A stretch of DNA of 64,000 nt. Source: JAJEDW01 sp963555775. GTDB taxonomy: Bacteria > Acidobacteriota > Terriglobia > 20CM-2-55-15. This document shows positions 9,016 to 17,333 of this stretch, piece by piece. The translations under genes and the position numbers were made by a program. Location: positions 1,240,001-1,304,000 of the forward strand of contig CAUVWY020000009.1 in NCBI GenBank assembly GCA_963555775.3, written 5' to 3'. The notes under the pieces were generated by a model. The model was given only the letters and a program-made list of their open reading frames with translations, did not search any database and had not been told where the DNA came from. Positions within the stretch are counted from its first letter, which is position 1. Each line of letters starts with the position of its first letter.

Positions 9016-9729
9016 ATGATTCGAGAGACACTGTCAATGACATTCGTCCTGTCGGTCTTGACCATCGTATCGGTCGTTCCGGCCGATGCCCAGGTTCCGG
9101 ATATCTCCGGGGTCTATCGATCGGGGCGCGCTAACACGCCGTGCGGCCGGGGCGCCAACTTCGGGCGGACTCCCGAATGCCTCGTCAACGACCTTGGATT
9201 GGAGGCGCATGCACGCGCCACGCCCGAGACCGACCCGGGTCTGGAATGCGTGGCCGACGGCCTGTCCCGGCAATTCACCCGGCTGCCGCGTCCGATGGAG
9301 ATCATCCAGACCGACAACAAGATCATCATGCATTACGAGTACTTCGACGTCTGGCGCGAGATCCATCTGGATCGCGACACGCCGCCGCCGAGCACACCTC
9401 ACACTCTGACAGGATTCTCGGTGGGACGCTGGGAGGGCGAGACCCTCGTCGTGGAGACATCGCATGTCCTGGAGAACCTGCATACGATCGCAACCAGCGA
9501 TCAGATGACTTCGGTGGAACGCTATCGCTGGAACGGCGACCGGAGCCTGCTGCTGCTCGATGTGGAGATCACCGACCCGGTCTACTATGACGGGCCGCTC
9601 ACGTTTGGTACCGCGGAATTCACGCCCAATCCCACCGACTATATCGCCCAGTTCGTATGCACGTCCCAGACGGAACTCTTCTACGGCGATATCAACGCTT
9701 TTTTTGACGAGGACGGAGAAGCTCGATGA
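9016..9729 (+). CDS. secreted DUF6152-companion protein, unknown function
   Basis: A 237-residue exported protein (signal FVLSVLTIVSVVPADAQ). It carries the landmarks of the companion family: ISGVYR near the mature N-terminus, an internal Cys (LECVADGLSR) followed by PMEIIQTDNKIIMHYEYFD, the strongly conserved GRWEGETLVVETS, then VERYRW, ITDPVYYDGP and a C-terminal FVCTSQTELFYGD. The function is unknown. Its TGA overlaps the ATG of the following DUF6152 gene (ATGA at 9726), so translation of the two is coupled. That is the strongest evidence that the two families work together. Confidence 0.8.
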   Translation: MIRETLSMTFVLSVLTIVSVVPADAQVPDISGVYRSGRANTPCGRGANFGRTPECLVNDLGLEAHARATPETDPGLECVADGLSRQFTRLPRPMEIIQTDNKIIMHYEYFDVWREIHLDRDTPPPSTPHTLTGFSVGRWEGETLVVETSHVLENLHTIATSDQMTSVERYRWNGDRSLLLLDVEITDPVYYDGPLTFGTAEFTPNPTDYIAQFVCTSQTELFYGDINAFFDEDGEAR

Positions 9730-10274
9730 TTTTCAAACCGCTATTCGCGGGCGTAGCGGCCTGTCTGTTCGTTGCCCTATCGGCTATGGCGCATCATTCC
9801 GCTTCGGCGTTCTTCGACCTGGATGCGACTGTTTCCGTGGAGGGTGTCGTCACGGGGGCCCGGCTCATCAATCCGCATTCGTATTACAGGGTGACGACCG
9901 ACGAGGGCGTGGACTGGGCGTGGGAGTCCGCCGGGACCTGGACCGCGCTGGCGAAACAGGGGTGGTCGGCCGAGACGTTGCCCATCGGTACGCGCGTTCG
10001 CATGAGTGGCACGCCGGGGCTGACCGACCGGCCCATTGCCCGATTCAGCACCATCGCGGCGTTCGGTGAAACGACCGGCGGCGATGTGATGATCCTTGTG
10101 GGGCTCGACGTGTTCGGGACCGGGCGGCCCGAGTGGTTCCAGCGCGTCCGCGAACTCGGCACTCCCTGCGACAATGGTGTCACCGAATGCACCGTAGTGA
10201 CTCCGAACGATCTGGCAACTCTGGAAGGAGAATTCGGCAACATCGGCGTCTGGTCCGATCTGGATGACGAATGA
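9726..10274 (+). CDS. DUF6152 family secreted protein (copy 2)
   Basis: A 182-residue member of the DUF6152 family, longer than the others because of a C-terminal extension of about 50 residues containing two Cys (GTPCDNGVTECTVV). The signal peptide ends in AMA at residue 22 and His23-His24 follow. VEG is at 38-40 and NPH at 49-51 (LINPHSYYRV). The distance from the predicted mature N-terminus to the NPH histidine is 29 residues, the same as in copies 1 and 3. The start codon overlaps the stop of the companion gene. The extra Cys pair could form a disulfide in the periplasm. Confidence 0.82.
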   Translation: MIFKPLFAGVAACLFVALSAMAHHSASAFFDLDATVSVEGVVTGARLINPHSYYRVTTDEGVDWAWESAGTWTALAKQGWSAETLPIGTRVRMSGTPGLTDRPIARFSTIAAFGETTGGDVMILVGLDVFGTGRPEWFQRVRELGTPCDNGVTECTVVTPNDLATLEGEFGNIGVWSDLDDE

Positions 10275-10334
10275 CCGGCATGGAGTTGTCGTGAAGGACC
10301 GGCGCCCGAAAATAATCGCCAGCACCCGAATGCC

Positions 10335-11114
10335 ATGAAACGATTGCTCTTGCTCTTCATGATTGCCGTGCTCCCCTTGCCCCTGTCGTCCAGTCAGTTG
10401 TTTCCGAATCGGGATCCGGGCGGCTACGGGGGCGTCGACGGGTCGGAGTTTGTCTTTGCCCGCCTCATCTACAACGAGGGTCTGGCGGGTTTCCGGGGAT
10501 TTCGACGCGGCAGTTGGAGCACCGACTGGCCCAAGGCCGACAAGCAGTTCATCTTTGCGATCGACCGGCTCTCCAATGTCCGCGTCGTCCTGGACAAGGA
10601 CATCGCCATCGAGATCATGGATCCCAACCTGTTCAGTTATCCGTTCATTTACGCTCTGGAAGTCGGGCGGGGAATGAGCCTGAGCACGGAAGAAGCCGAG
10701 CGTTTGCGCGAATACATGCTTCGCGGAGGTTTCCTTGTCATAGACGACTTCTGGGGCACCCGGCAATGGCAGAACTTCGCGGTTCAGTTGCAGAAGATTT
10801 TTCCTGACCAGGAGCCCGAACAGATTCCCCTGTCGCACCCGCTGTTTCACTCGTTCTTCGACATCGGAGAGATTCTGCAGGTGCCCAACGTCAACAACGG
10901 TTGCGGCGGCCGTCAAACGTACCAGCAGGATGGATATGTCCCCTACGCGCTGGCGGTCTTCGACGACAATCGGCGGCCGATGATGGTGATCAACTTCAAC
11001 ACCGACATCGGCGACGCCTGGGAATGGGCCGACGTCGAGTGCTATCCCAACAGGTTTGCCAACTTCGCGTTCCGGATCGGGATCAACTGGATCGTCTATT
11101 CGATGACTCACTGA
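10335..11114 (+). CDS. DUF4159 domain-containing secreted protein
   Basis: A 259-residue protein with an N-terminal signal (LLLLFMIAVLPLPLSSSQ). It matches DUF4159 by the segments FVFARLIYNE, GSWSTDWPKADKQFIFAIDRLS, YPFIYALEVG, LREYMLRGGFLVIDDFWG and GIGTRLV-free C-terminal FAFRIGINWIVYSMTH. The family is predicted to fold like a glutamine-amidotransferase/GATase1-like domain and is usually periplasmic in Acidobacteriota and Bacteroidota; its function is unknown. Its 3' end overlaps the convergent gene by 32 bp (11083-11114). It lies about 60 bp downstream of the DUF6152 gene, so it may share the transcript. Confidence 0.75.
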   Translation: MKRLLLLFMIAVLPLPLSSSQLFPNRDPGGYGGVDGSEFVFARLIYNEGLAGFRGFRRGSWSTDWPKADKQFIFAIDRLSNVRVVLDKDIAIEIMDPNLFSYPFIYALEVGRGMSLSTEEAERLREYMLRGGFLVIDDFWGTRQWQNFAVQLQKIFPDQEPEQIPLSHPLFHSFFDIGEILQVPNVNNGCGGRQTYQQDGYVPYALAVFDDNRRPMMVINFNTDIGDAWEWADVECYPNRFANFAFRIGINWIVYSMTH

Positions 11115-11916
11115 GCGTGGCCAGTCGATACGTTCCGCGTGCGAGGGCCGTGGCATAGCCTTCCTTCCTGAGTTCCTGATTTCCGACTCCGGCTTCGACG
11201 CGGGTCAGGCCCGTGACTCGCGCCAGTTCTCCGGGAATCGTCAGCCCCGCCCCGTCGAGAAAGCGACGGGCCACCTCTCGTACAGCCGTCACTTGGTCGA
11301 TTCTCGCGGCGAGTTCTTCGGGAAAGCGTTCCGTGGCCAGTTCCCAAATGTAGGTGAACCGGGGTTCGTAGACGGCCTCGCTGGGAACGACCAGCATTGC
11401 CGCCTGCAATTCATCCATGGCACGGGTGAAGGACTTGCGATCGGTAATACCGGACTCGGCGCGCAAGTCCAGAGTGCCCATCGTCCACTCTCGCCGGAGT
11501 ACCGCCAGAATCGCCTGAGCCGGCCTTCCCAGCCGCTCTTTCTCATGCTGTGGCGGGATTACCCAGAGCGCCTTGAAGTACGAAATCATCCCGGACGACA
11601 TGAACATCGCCTGTCCCCGGCGCAGTTTGGCGTAGTACACCCGCCCGCGCCGCATCAGTTCGTCCTTCAATTGCCACGTTCGGGAACTCTCGGGATCTTT
11701 CTGCACGTTGCGGGGCAGAACCGCATCGCGTCGTCCGCAGACGGCGATATAGAGGGAAGGGCCCGGCCGGCGCGAATCGGTCATGCACCCGGCGAAGCCC
11801 ACGTCTTCGATAAAGCGCTCCGCTTGCGCCGCCGTTTCGACACGCGCGGCTTCCGAGCGGCGCCAATGGACATCGCGGTGCTCTTCGATCTCATCGGGCA
11901 GGGATTCGAGGGGCAT
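11083..11916 (-). CDS. AlkZ-related winged-helix protein, putative
   Basis: A 277-residue cytoplasmic protein with segments seen in proteins annotated as AlkZ-related (winged-helix, DNA glycosylase-like): SGMISYFKALWVIPPQHEKE, WTMGTLDLRAESGITDRKSF, ELQAAMLVVPSEAVYEP and a C-terminal helix-turn-helix-like IPGELARVTGLTRVEAGVGNQEL. The catalytic motif of true AlkZ could not be identified, so enzyme activity is not claimed. I set the start at the ATG at 11916; the reading frame continues upstream only through the MITE-like repeat at 11929-12105 and those residues are repeat-derived. The last 32 bp overlap the convergent DUF4159 gene. Confidence 0.55.
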   Translation of the reverse strand: MPLESLPDEIEEHRDVHWRRSEAARVETAAQAERFIEDVGFAGCMTDSRRPGPSLYIAVCGRRDAVLPRNVQKDPESSRTWQLKDELMRRGRVYYAKLRRGQAMFMSSGMISYFKALWVIPPQHEKERLGRPAQAILAVLRREWTMGTLDLRAESGITDRKSFTRAMDELQAAMLVVPSEAVYEPRFTYIWELATERFPEELAARIDQVTAVREVARRFLDGAGLTIPGELARVTGLTRVEAGVGNQELRKEGYATALARGTYRLATLSESSNRRSS

Positions 11917-11928
11917 GGCCGAGTTTAA

Positions 11929-12105
11929 CCCGCCTTTCTCCCGAGTTGTCTGCTGCAGCGCCGTATACATCCGCCAGTGCCGCATTCTACGGCGCGTTCC
12001 TCGCGCCGGATCAAGCGCGGGCGCGCGCCGCGGGCGCAAGGATATACGCCCCAGCCCTGACGGCGTCTCCGACTCTTCGCGACGAAAACCCATGAGAAAG
12101 GCGGG
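11929..12105. mobile_element. 177-bp MITE-like element with 12-bp terminal inverted repeats
   Basis: The element begins with CCCGCCTTTCTC (11929-11940) and ends with its exact complement GAGAAAGGCGGG (12094-12105). Inside are a 17-bp hairpin (11991-12007), a GGATCAAGCGCG tag, and a segment reading TTTTCGTCGCGAAGAGTCGG on the minus strand. Both halves recur at the two ends of the longer element at 32702-33579, so this looks like an internally deleted, non-autonomous derivative. No target-site duplication is obvious. It codes for nothing itself but supplies an N-terminal reading-frame extension to the neighbouring minus-strand gene. Confidence 0.72.
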
Positions 12106-12263
12106 CCAATCCCGCGCCGGTCGCCATGGTCAAGCACGGTTTGACCGCACGTACCTGTTTTCATAATCGCGTATGACGAAAGTCCCACGTTCCTTGCACC
12201 GGGAACCGACGCTGCGATACCGTATGTCCGTCACCCGCACTGGATAACCCGAAGAGGTAAATC

Positions 12264-13169
12264 ATGACCAACCGATCGACAACCATCGCTCTCGCAGGAC
12301 TTCTAATCGGCCTTGCCTCTGTTGCCGTACCCGAGGCGTCGGCGCAAACAGGTGGCAACCACACAGTGGACGCCGAGTGGGCCCAATTGCCGAACGGAAC
12401 GAACTGGGATGGCTCAACCTCGTGGATCGAGGCCGATCGAAACGGCAATATCGTCGTCCTGGTGCGTACGGCCCCGCATTTCCGCATATTCACCCGCGAC
12501 GGCCAGTTTGTGAGGGCCTTTGGTGACGATGGCCTGTTTGAGGTTGCCCATAGCGTGACGATCGATACCCAGGGATTCCTGTGGGCGACGGATTCTGTCG
12601 ACCATTTGGTGCACAAGTTCAGCCCGGACGGGGATCTTCTCATGACCCTCGGCACGAAAGGCGTCGCTGGCGACAATACTTCGCGCGATCGGTTCAACCA
12701 GCCGAACCACGTGGCCATCGCGCCGAACGGCGATATATACGTGTCTGATGGTTATCAGAATTCCAGGGTGGTGCACTTCTCTGAAGACGGTCGGTTTATC
12801 CGCATTATCGGCGGCGATACAGGCTCCGAACCCGGACAGTTACAGTTGCCCCACGGAGTCGCGTTGGACTCTCGGGGCCGGATTCTCGTGAACGACAGCG
12901 ACAATCAACGTGTTTCGGTCTTCGACAAGGACGGCAATTTCGTCGAGACCTGGCCATTTCCTTCCCGCGGCGGGATCGTGGTCGCCGCCGACGATACCGT
13001 CTATGTCAGCGATGTGAATGTCGGTGTCGTCAACATCGTGAAGGACGGAGAACTCATTGATTCGGTCTCGGCGGATCGGGCTCATGGCTTGGGCGTGGAT
13101 ATCGACGGCTCGATCTATGTCTCCGGCGCATCGCGTATGACGGTGATGAAAATCACCGGGGCCAGATAG
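12264..13169 (+). CDS. secreted NHL-repeat beta-propeller protein
   Basis: A 301-residue exported protein (signal ALAGLLIGLASVAVPEASA). It consists of NHL-type blades: FRIFTRDGQFVRAFGDDGLF, HSVTIDTQGFLWATDSVDH, VHKFSPDGDLLMTLGTKG, HVAIAPNGDIYVSDGYQNSR, HGVALDSRGRILVNDSDNQR and HGLGVDIDGSIYVSG, giving about six blades. Such proteins include peptidyl-alpha-hydroxyglycine lyase-like and SMP-30-like folds, but no catalytic residues can be assigned, so only the fold is claimed. The gene stands alone, separated from the MITE by about 160 bp and convergent with the cytochrome gene at 13319. Confidence 0.82.
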   Translation: MTNRSTTIALAGLLIGLASVAVPEASAQTGGNHTVDAEWAQLPNGTNWDGSTSWIEADRNGNIVVLVRTAPHFRIFTRDGQFVRAFGDDGLFEVAHSVTIDTQGFLWATDSVDHLVHKFSPDGDLLMTLGTKGVAGDNTSRDRFNQPNHVAIAPNGDIYVSDGYQNSRVVHFSEDGRFIRIIGGDTGSEPGQLQLPHGVALDSRGRILVNDSDNQRVSVFDKDGNFVETWPFPSRGGIVVAADDTVYVSDVNVGVVNIVKDGELIDSVSADRAHGLGVDIDGSIYVSGASRMTVMKITGAR

Positions 13170-13276
13170 CAGCCCGGCAGCATACCCGGTTCGCGGCATG
13201 GTCCGCGCCACGCGGAAAGATCTTGATTTGGGCGGTCATAGACCGCTACAGATTCGGAATGCAGGCTCCCATTCCC

Positions 13277-13312
13277 ACTGTAGGTGCAGTCTATGACTGC
13301 ACGATTACCGCA
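13277..13312. repeat. dispersed repeat with 8-bp-stem hairpin
   Basis: GTGCAGTC-TAT-GACTGCAC forms a perfect 8-bp stem at 13284-13302, between the convergent NHL and cytochrome genes. The surrounding sequence (ACTGTAGGTGCAGTCTATGA, then CACGATTACCGC) recurs at 41960-41994 without the intact stem. It may act as a terminator here. Confidence 0.55.
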
Positions 13313-13318
13313 AGCGGG

Positions 13319-13687
13319 TCAATCCCTGTGTGCCGTGTTGACGATATAGGTCGACAGGGCGTCAAGATCGGCATCGCTGACCTCGGTCTTGCGAAAGGGC
13401 GGCATGACGCTCACGCCATTCCGCACAAAGAACGCTATCTGCTCGTGCGTCAGATCGGCGCGTTCCGTCAGGACCGCGGGGCGGCTTCCGTCGTATTTGG
13501 CCTCCAGCGCTTGAGTGCCGGGCATGCCGGGCCCTGCCGAGTGGCAGGCCGCGCACCAGTAGGTGAAGACGGCCTCGCCACGTTCGAGTTCGGTGGTGAC
13601 GCCCACCTCGTCCTGCGCCGGCGCATACGTCCCCGCACAGAACGTCGCGATTGCCGCGGCAAGAACGAGTCGGTTGGGGTTCCTCAT
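13319..13687 (-). CDS. c-type cytochrome, PCMH-like small subunit
   Basis: A 122-residue exported monohaem cytochrome c. The signal peptide (LVLAAAIATFCAGTYA) precedes the haem site CAACH (VFTYWCAACHSAG) at about residue 45, and the likely axial Met lies in SVMPPF. Size and position match the cytochrome subunit of p-cresol methylhydroxylase (PCMH), which takes electrons from the flavoprotein. Its ATG overlaps the TGA of the flavoprotein gene (ATGA at 13684-13687), so the two are translationally coupled and probably form a complex. It is the last gene of the minus-strand cluster. Confidence 0.85.
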   Translation of the reverse strand: MRNPNRLVLAAAIATFCAGTYAPAQDEVGVTTELERGEAVFTYWCAACHSAGPGMPGTQALEAKYDGSRPAVLTERADLTHEQIAFFVRNGVSVMPPFRKTEVSDADLDALSTYIVNTAHRD

Positions 13688-15285
13688 GCGTCCCTCATGT
13701 GCCGGGGCCAGATGCCATAGCGCCCCGCCGCTATGATGCCGTTGGGATCGACGGCGTCCTTGATGGTCTCGTGCAGTCTGAGCAGGGCATTGTCGTTGAA
13801 CGAGTACGCGGCCGCGCAGTCGTCCATGAACTCCGTGTGCGTGCGATACTCGCCCCATCCGTGCTGGGCGGCGACCTCGACGAGCCGCCGGAACGTGCGG
13901 CGCACGGCCTGGTTGGTCTCGATGTCCGGCATCACGTAGAACATGCAGAGGATCACGAGCGTACGCGGGTGAAAGGATTGCGGAAAGACGAGTAGCGCGA
14001 CGTCGGTTCCGAACTCCTGGAGCACCTGCTGAAACACGCGCTGCGACTCGATCACCGCCTCGCCGGTCATCGGGATCACGGGCGAGAAACCGAGGTGACC
14101 CCGCGTTGCGGGTGCGAAGTTCGACCGCGCGCCGATCGAGAAAGTCGCAAGCGTCGGTATCCCCAGATCCTGCGGGTCTCGGATGTTTGCCTTCTGCTCC
14201 TCGGTAATCGGGAAGCGATAGAAAGCGCCTTCGCGGAATCGCGCGTTCGGAATCGACGACAATCGCGTCTTCGTGTAATTCCATTGCGCGCGCACGACCT
14301 CCTCGGGCCCGTAGAACTTGAAGATGTTCGTATAGAAGGGAACGTCTTGCTCGCTCGCAAACGCGTTGAGCCTGGCGATGTCGGCCGGGTCGTCGCTGGC
14401 CAACGCCGCGCGCAACTCCGGGTTCCGCGCCACCGCGAAACGAAGCGGCGATTGCAGGTTCGTGCCGGCATTCTGCAGGCCCGTATTCATCACGTAATTC
14501 ATGTGATCCAGGAGCGGGATGATGTCGTCATGCCCAAACACTTCGACCGTGCCGTCGATGTAGGCTTCCGGCTCGGGCATGAGCCAGATGCCCATCTTCG
14601 TAACGACGCCGAAATTCGACTGCGAAAACATCCCGTCGATGAAGGGTCCGTAACCGTATCTGAAATGCTGCCACGTCGTTGAACCCGGAAGGGCGCCCAT
14701 ACCCGTGCGCACCAGTTCACCGGCTCCCGTGACGACCTCCATGCCGCAGTGGGCATCGAAATGGTCGCGGTACGGGTTCATCGTGTAGCCGACGCCGTGG
14801 TCGAGCGCGTTGCCGATCAGGCTTCCCCAGCCGGGATCCGGGCAGTCGATCCAGAGCTTGAGCCCACGGTCCTGGATATGGCGGTAGAGATCGAAGTAAC
14901 TGACGCCGGGCTCCACCAGCGCATACGCGTTGCGCTCGTCGACCTCCAGTATCCGGTTCATTCGCTTCAGATCGAGCACGACACTGCCCGAAACGACGGG
15001 CGCGGCGCCGCCGTAACCCAGGTTCCGGCCCGTCGAGATCGGATAGAGCGGAATGCTGAATTGGTTCGCGATCCGAACGATCTCCTGGACCTGCTCAGCT
15101 GAATCGGGCGCCACCGCCGCCGAGGCAACCTTCTCTTCGGGCTCGTTCCAGAGCGGTGAGTACGCGTCGCGGTACAGGGCGACATCCTCATCGCTCGAAA
15201 ATACCCACTCCGCGCCGACGACTTCCCGCCATCGGGATATCGCGTTGTCGAAGTCCGTTTGCCGGACTCCTGGGGGTAGGGTCAT
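13684..15285 (-). CDS. FAD-linked oxidase, p-cresol methylhydroxylase / vanillyl-alcohol oxidase type
   Basis: A 533-residue flavoprotein of the VAO/PCMH superfamily. The FAD-binding PCMH domain (about residues 45-235) shows PISTGRNLGYGGAAP, SGSVVLDLKRMNRILEV, ALVEPGVSYFDLY, and PDPGWGSLIGNALDHGVGYT, very close to the pattern of 4-cresol dehydrogenase and vanillyl-alcohol oxidase. The cap domain follows and the end carries the typical DPNGIIAAGRYGIWP. Together with the coupled cytochrome it should oxidise a para-substituted phenol or similar alcohol and pass electrons to cytochrome c. The substrate is not proven. The ATG at 15285 is chosen because it overlaps the upstream stop (ATGA); longer in-frame extension lies inside that gene. 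No signal peptide is visible. Confidence 0.82.
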   Translation of the reverse strand: MTLPPGVRQTDFDNAISRWREVVGAEWVFSSDEDVALYRDAYSPLWNEPEEKVASAAVAPDSAEQVQEIVRIANQFSIPLYPISTGRNLGYGGAAPVVSGSVVLDLKRMNRILEVDERNAYALVEPGVSYFDLYRHIQDRGLKLWIDCPDPGWGSLIGNALDHGVGYTMNPYRDHFDAHCGMEVVTGAGELVRTGMGALPGSTTWQHFRYGYGPFIDGMFSQSNFGVVTKMGIWLMPEPEAYIDGTVEVFGHDDIIPLLDHMNYVMNTGLQNAGTNLQSPLRFAVARNPELRAALASDDPADIARLNAFASEQDVPFYTNIFKFYGPEEVVRAQWNYTKTRLSSIPNARFREGAFYRFPITEEQKANIRDPQDLGIPTLATFSIGARSNFAPATRGHLGFSPVIPMTGEAVIESQRVFQQVLQEFGTDVALLVFPQSFHPRTLVILCMFYVMPDIETNQAVRRTFRRLVEVAAQHGWGEYRTHTEFMDDCAAAYSFNDNALLRLHETIKDAVDPNGIIAAGRYGIWPRHMRDA

Positions 15286-15908
15286 CGGCTGAGACCTCGT
15301 GTGGTTTTGGACGCCCGTGCCGTCGCACGCATCGCTGGAAGAACCGGAGCGATGACCCATGAATGCAGAACGGACTCGTCGTTGTCGAAAGCCGCCGGCA
15401 TCGAGGCCTCGCTCGGCCCGCGCGGTTTTCGGTCCTTGACAGGGGCACGGGTGAGCGCATCGGCCATAAACTCCGGCCAGAGATCGCCCGCCGCCGCAAG
15501 CTCCCGGCTTCCAATCGTGCCCACCGGTATCCGTACCGAGTGTACGACCTCGCCGTTCGGCTGCCCGATGTGTTGGATGTGGGAGACGACCCTCATCCCG
15601 TGGTCCCATGCCAGGCGCTCCAGGCAGAAGAGTGCCGGGCGCGCCGTCAACCCGGTAACCGGAATCGATTCATCCTTCCAGCGCAGGGAGAGTTCCTCGA
15701 ACCAGAGCCGGGTGATATCCCCGTCGATCCCACGCAACTCCAGGCCCTCCAGGCCGGCTCTGTCCGCGAAGCGGCGGGCCGGCGGGAACCGGCGGTCGAA
15801 TACCACAAGCCCTTCGCTTCCCGCATCGGCGGCAATACCCGAACGCGCGATGATCGGCACCGCCGCGGCCAGCGCCGTCGCTTGCAGAAACTCGCGGCGG
15901 TTCGTCAT
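15282..15908 (-). CDS. Tat-signal secreted protein of unknown function
   Basis: A 208-residue protein opening with a twin-arginine signal (MTNRREFLQATALAAAVPII). The mature part is not a domain I recognise; it holds VFDRRFPPARRFADRAG, ITRLWFEELSLRWK and PALFCLERLAWDHGMRVVSH, and lacks transmembrane segments. Its stop overlaps the flavoprotein start (ATGA), so it is coupled to the PCMH-like enzyme and may help its export, assembly or cofactor loading (inference). The Pseudomonas p-cresol locus also has a small gene of unknown role (pchX) between its subunit genes; no homology is claimed. Confidence 0.72.
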   Translation of the reverse strand: MTNRREFLQATALAAAVPIIARSGIAADAGSEGLVVFDRRFPPARRFADRAGLEGLELRGIDGDITRLWFEELSLRWKDESIPVTGLTARPALFCLERLAWDHGMRVVSHIQHIGQPNGEVVHSVRIPVGTIGSRELAAAGDLWPEFMADALTRAPVKDRKPRGPSEASMPAAFDNDESVLHSWVIAPVLPAMRATARASKTTRGLSR

Positions 15909-15923
15909 CGCTTCAACTTCCTT

Positions 15924-16355
15924 TCATTCTCGTACGTCCTCGCCAGGTGCGCCGGTGCCCGGCGAGCCCAGGAACAACTGCGACCCATCGGCCAGCGTGA
16001 CGTTGCGGCCGTTGGCCGCGTTGGACCCGTCGCGGTGACGGTACCCGAAGACGACGACCTCGGTGCCGGTCGGGATCGAATCCCGTGTCATGCCGCGGCG
16101 GACGAGTGTGTTAGGGCTGCCCGCTTCGATCATCCAGCTTTCGATAACGCCGGCCTCGCGCTCGACGTCGATATGAATCCACGCGTGCGGATTGATCCAT
16201 TCGATGCGCGTGATCGTTCCTTCGAGCGTGATCGGCTGGTTCTCATCGAATTCCGCGGAGAACGCGTGGTGGGCGCCCGCGGGCGAGGCCGAGACGAAGC
16301 AGGCGCCTGCGATCATCGCAACCAGAACGGTTCGCGTCCATTGTTTCCTATTCAT
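15924..16355 (-). CDS. DUF6152 family secreted protein (copy 3)
   Basis: A 143-residue DUF6152 protein. The signal peptide ends in AGA at residue 28 and His29-His30 follow. LEG is at 44-46 and NPH at 55-57 (WINPHAWIHID), exactly 29 residues into the mature chain. A longer upstream frame exists but the ATG at 16355 begins the signal sequence. The gene overlaps the stop of the upstream companion gene by 8 bp and is 15 bp from the Tat-signal gene downstream, placing it inside the dehydrogenase operon. Confidence 0.82.
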   Translation of the reverse strand: MNRKQWTRTVLVAMIAGACFVSASPAGAHHAFSAEFDENQPITLEGTITRIEWINPHAWIHIDVEREAGVIESWMIEAGSPNTLVRRGMTRDSIPTGTEVVVFGYRHRDGSNAANGRNVTLADGSQLFLGSPGTGAPGEDVRE

Positions 16356-17319
16356 TGCCAGTCTCCGACGCGCGTTCTTCCGCGCGTGCCGCCGAAAGCA
16401 AACCGCGCAAGCCGTAGTTGCCTTCGTGACAGGCAAATTCGACGAGGGGGCCCTCCTGGGGGTGCATGAAAATCTCGACGGTCCACGGCTCGGTGAAAAC
16501 CGCGGGGTCCTCGATCGTCGCGCGATACTGGATTCGATCGGGCGCCGTTCGTGTGAAACGCTCGACGACGCGGAACTCCTCGCTCATGACTGAATTCAGA
16601 TACTGAACGCCGTAGAAGTGCCGGTTCGTCCGCTGATTGGTCGTTTCGACGACGAGCGTCTCGTCCTCCCAGTAGCCGCGGGAGTCGCCGACCCACTGCT
16701 CGACCCGATCCGGAAAATGGGGTCGTCCATCGAGCGGAATGATGCGAACTTCGTGATTGAGTTCGGCCATGATCGTCACGTAGTCCGGTGTTTGCACGAT
16801 GTAGTAGTTGTTGTTGTAGGGCTCCGGGAACATCGGGGCAGCCCCGCCCCCGAACACGATGCATCGCTCGGTCAGGTATCTGTCCTCGGGTGTATCGGCC
16901 GGACTTATGGCGATATCGGCGAGGTTCTGCTCGTACTGACGCTCCGCCTCCGGTGTGAAGGGGGGAATCCTGCCGTCAGCGGGTTCGATCACGAGAGACG
17001 TGCGCAGCGTCGGCACGATGTTGTCGCCCCGATCGAACCAGGCGTTGTTGTAGGAACCGACCGAGCCCGGCTCCCCGATCGTGCGGTCGGCGTTGCCGGC
17101 CTCGATCCGTTCGCCCACGTAGGCGGCGGCTTCCTCCGGGGTAAAGAACTCCTTGCCAGCGAGCTCGGCCGGGCGCTGGAGCGGCGTCAACGTCGCGTTC
17201 GACCAGCGCCCCTGCAGATCGGGGTCCCCCCACGAGGTTCGCGGCGTTTGTGCCTGCGCGGCGGCCGCGACCAGAACCAGCGGCAGTGCGACCGAAGCGA
17301 CTAAAACTTGCGGTTTCAT
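16348..17319 (-). CDS. secreted DUF6152-companion protein, unknown function
   Basis: A 323-residue exported protein, the longest companion-family member (signal VASVALPLVLVAAAAQA). It shows LQGRWSN near the mature N-terminus, an internal Cys (ERCIVFGGGAAPMFP) followed by YYIVQTPDYVTIMAE, the hallmark SRGYWEDETLVVETTNQ, VVERFTRT, IEDPAVFTEP and a C-terminal FACHEGN. An extra N-terminal region of about 80 residues (TPEEAAAYVGERIEAG) is absent from the shorter copies. I chose the ATG at 17319, which begins the signal peptide and has GGAGCAAGACG upstream. It overlaps the DUF6152 gene by 8 bp and lies 14 bp after the lipoprotein gene. Confidence 0.8.
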   Translation of the reverse strand: MKPQVLVASVALPLVLVAAAAQAQTPRTSWGDPDLQGRWSNATLTPLQRPAELAGKEFFTPEEAAAYVGERIEAGNADRTIGEPGSVGSYNNAWFDRGDNIVPTLRTSLVIEPADGRIPPFTPEAERQYEQNLADIAISPADTPEDRYLTERCIVFGGGAAPMFPEPYNNNYYIVQTPDYVTIMAELNHEVRIIPLDGRPHFPDRVEQWVGDSRGYWEDETLVVETTNQRTNRHFYGVQYLNSVMSEEFRVVERFTRTAPDRIQYRATIEDPAVFTEPWTVEIFMHPQEGPLVEFACHEGNYGLRGLLSAARAEERASETGNE

Positions 17320-17333
17320 CGTCTTGCTCCCCT

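Noticed and set aside
13223..13720. A plus-strand frame of 165 codons opposite the cytochrome gene
   Set aside because: It is antisense to a cytochrome with an intact signal peptide, CAACH site and coupled start.
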